Below, piece after piece: positions 61,221-64,000 of a DNA stretch of 64,000 nt; positions within the stretch are counted from its first letter, which is position 1, and every line of letters starts with the position of its first letter. This stretch comes from Monomorium pharaonis. Taxonomy: Eukaryota > Arthropoda > Insecta > Hymenoptera > Formicidae. The translations under genes and the position numbers were made by a program. The stretch lies in the NCBI RefSeq assembly GCF_013373865.1, contig NC_050476.1, positions 8,096,501 to 8,160,500 of the forward strand, given 5' to 3'. The notes beneath the pieces are model-generated. The model was not told the origin of the DNA. It searched no databases and saw only the letters and a list, made by a program, of their open reading frames with translations.

Positions 61221-61335
61221 GTAACAATGATGTAAGATCGGCCTTTTGTGCACGAGTACGAGGAGTGGGCGCACGGGCCGTAGGCGAGTGCGTTCACCCA
61301 CACGAGTGCAAAAGGCCGTTACGCCCATGTTACAT
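61221..61335. repeat. CpG-rich hairpin, possible small MITE
   Basis: GGCCTTTTGTGCACGAGT (61240-61257) pairs with ACACGAGTGCAAAAGGCC (about 61299-61316), and outer GTAAC (61221) pairs with GTTAC near 61329. The loop is GC-rich. The form is that of a small foldback transposon, but no clear target duplication was seen. Confidence 0.5.
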
Positions 61336-62602
61336 ATTTTTGTTACGTTGATGTGTGATCCCTTGAGTGGCTTGGGTTCTCGCTAATTGACAGGTTAGCC
61401 AAGGTTAGGATCGCAAAAAGCGATGAAACGTCGGTTAATTCTGCGAAAGTTACCATATGTGTATTGCGAGATGACGCACAGACGAGCGTTGCAATGATCA
61501 AACGTGCTGAAAAAGTCACGCTGGAATGTTTTTTGTCACGATTCACGTCGTCTATTAAAGGACAAGAACTGTACAATAATGTTAACGTGTTGAAAGCGGC
61601 GACTTTACCCACTAAGAAAGTGACATGAGAAGGACAACTTTCGACGCACACGTAACAGAAAAAGCATTTTAAAGTTTAGAAGGTGTAATTTTTGCCTAAC
61701 GCACTATATCATCCAAACAAATTTTGCAGCTATTTCTTTAAGATACGTCCTTGAAAACTTCTCCATTTGTGATTTTTCCAGATAATTTTTAGCGCAAGAT
61801 ACAAGCAAATCGCAAACATTCTTGAATTTATGAACGATAGTGTATATTATGTGTTAGTTTTATTTTATCTGTTATTACTATGTTCCTGGTATATTGTTTA
61901 CATAAACATTTTCTTATTAATAAAACACGTTCAAATTAAAAGACCGTAATTTTTATTACTGCTAAGAAAACGTCAAACTTCTTACAACTAAATTGTTCGA
62001 ATCTATTTTATACAAATATTTCTTGTGATCACTAATGAAACGATATTCCGATAATGAAATATTCAATAAGTGTCGCGCGTTTCATCGGTCACTCTCAATT
62101 ACGAAGTAATACAATTAATTTAGAAAGCAATACTTCGCTGTTGCGTGCAATTGAAGATGCCGATGATGAAGTTCGCTGAAACTGCAGTTTCTTCGTTATT
62201 TCTGTCGACTTCTTATTCTCTTGCCTACGTTTTCGTCATAAACGTGAGAATAAATTCCATTTTATGTTCATGTTAAAGGGATTACTATCCACATGGGAAT
62301 ACAACGCGCAAGTGGGCGACGGAACAGTGCCATTTACTGTCTCCTGCGATTAGAAGGGATGTTAAAAAATGTCTCTCTCCGAACGTTTGTAAGGGAATTC
62401 CCTGAAGCAGTCGTTTAACGGAAATGACCGTAAGGATTAATTACGCGAGAGGCGCATTTGTTCTTTCGATCTTCTTATCCTTCCTTCTTTCTTCCCGTCG
62501 AAAGAAATGATAATACGCTCTTTCGTCTTTGTTGCCTCCGGAGTTCGAGTATCGATCGGTCGCGTGGCATTCAGCCGGGAATTGCAAGGGTGATTTCGCA
62601 AC

Positions 62603-62629
62603 GAGAGAGAGAGAGAGAGAGAGAGAGAG
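62603..62629. repeat. (GA)n microsatellite
   Basis: Simple GA repeat of about 13 units in GC-richer intergenic DNA. Confidence 0.9.
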
Positions 62630-64000
62630 TCGCGGATGCAAATGACAGACGATTTACGATCCGCAGTTTATTAGAGAAGCTATCGGTCTCTTTGGCAGTC
62701 GCGATAAAAGATCTCAAGTGAAATCAAGTTAATATCCGAGCATCATTAATGATCGAGGTGTCGGCCGAGTGACGCGTTTAGTGTTGGCGGTATCGCCGAT
62801 TATCCGGTGTTTAATCCACGTGGGAATCGACCAGCGGCATTGTCCACTCGCCCTCGCGTTGCTATCCGCATGCTATCAGGGTGATACTTACGCTTTTACA
62901 CAGCTGATAACAGTGGCACTATTAAGCTATGCGCGCAAAGTGCAGCTTTTTCTCGTTTTATCCCATCCCAGTCCCATTGTTTTTATCGCACTGCGTACGG
63001 GCACTCCACCTATGTAGGATGGAATGCGTCTGATAAATCAGGATGAAGGACAACTGAAATGCATTCGTAATAAGGTCGCAGTTTAAATTTTTGCAAGAAC
63101 AGGGCGAGCGCAAATACGTAAAAAAGCACGTTCCTGAAATCGTGTCGAATTCCCGGCATTTCCATTCTTGGTATTTCTCATTGCAGGAATTATTTGCGTC
63201 TCAGTTCTTGCTTTTAACGTAATAATGCGCGATCGGATCATGGATTCTCAAGAACAAAGAAGATAAAGATAAAATGTTCGTTTTATGCGTTTTATTTGCT
63301 TTATTAATTACAAATGTCCTTAAGAGCAATATTGCATATCTCTATTTTAATACGGAAACGTTAGCTCAGATCTCTTTGAATGTTCTTTTCGTTTCTTTCT
63401 TTATGAATTAATTTTTATGCGAGAACATATTCATTATGCTATAGCAAACTGACTTTAATTAAATTTTTTTCCTATTTATTTATTTTTTGTTTAAAACAAA
63501 CACATCACAAATATATCACGAACAAATATTCATGATGTTTCCATTGAGATATATGTGTGCTTGAATATATCTTTTATTTTTATTAGAGAGTCGTTACTAA
63601 TTCACTTCAAATGTTAAAACATGATATTATAATCAATCCAAGTTGAAATTTTACTCCTACTTTCGACTTCAATTAGATCTTTTGATCTCCCTAGTTTGTG
63701 TTTTAAAATAGTAATCAGAAAAGTTTTTAACCTTGAGATTAAAAAGAAGTTTTTGGCAAAATATCTCAAAACCCTTCATAGATCTTATTATAGTCAATAG
63801 TCTATAATCAGTGACTATAATAAGATTTGTGGATTTAAATTAGGTCACTTAAATAAATCACACAAATATACAGAGAGACGTGAACAATTGAAACGATATA
63901 TTTTGTCTAATATTTATATATAAATGTAAATACATTTTAAGTTCTACAAATTTGCACGCCTTAAAACGCAATCATAAATTGAATCTAAAACAGTATTTTA

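Larger units (their letters stand above)
60440..64000. other. 3' flank of gene B and intergenic DNA to window end
   Basis: The first part should be the gene B 3' UTR; AATAAA motifs occur at 61154-61159 and near 61918, but I cannot say which is used. A CpG-rich hairpin (61221-61335) and a GA microsatellite (62603-62629) are listed separately. The stretch 62160-63060 is GC-richer than average and may be regulatory DNA of a gene beyond the window. A 15-bp palindrome pair lies at 63782-63796 and 63812-63826. No gene is supported. Confidence 0.5.

Noticed and set aside
61343..61651. 102-codon minus-strand frame after gene B
   Set aside because: No recognisable motif or splice support; lies in the likely 3' flank of gene B.

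Overview
The window is AT-rich eukaryotic nuclear DNA from an insect, most likely a hymenopteran such as an ant. The insect assignment rests on an ortholog of the photoreceptor channel gene trp, on two secreted histidine-rich proteins of an insect type, and on the transposon content. The finer placement is inference. Genes have short exons with GT-AG introns, and the spaces between them are full of transposons.

Layout. 1-5800: a tandem satellite with a higher-order period of 981 bp, cut by the left window edge. 5800-10400: transposons and remnants, including a TA-flanked element holding a 5S rRNA-like segment, a decayed mariner transposase, and a young hAT MITE with perfect 79-bp ends. 10404-33528, minus strand: trp, rebuilt here as 17 exons encoding 1174 residues and ending in the Gly-Trp-Leu tail typical of TRP. 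Its 8.2-kb intron 13 holds a complete P element (16465-20308) with perfect 30-bp ends, an 8-bp target duplication and an open five-exon transposase of 866 residues. The same intron holds a nested hAT element and several foldback elements; other trp introns hold a mitochondrial 16S fragment and further MITEs. 33529-42579: mostly non-coding AT-rich DNA with one short F-box gene (minus strand, 38007-38399).

42580-47062 and 52222-60439, both plus strand: two paralogous secreted His/Lys/Glu-rich proteins (259 and 1227 residues). They share exon phases and a 234-nt exon of identical length. The larger one carries an extra 2.65-kb exon of disordered, charged sequence. The rest, to 64000, shows no gene that I can support.

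The strongest discovery candidate is the apparently intact P element about 45 bp upstream of a trp splice acceptor, in the same orientation as trp. Its last intron, if retained, would give a truncated protein, as in the Drosophila P repressor. No prokaryote-like system, CRISPR array or viral gene was seen. All exon joins were made by eye from reading frame, phase and splice sites, without alignment or transcript data.
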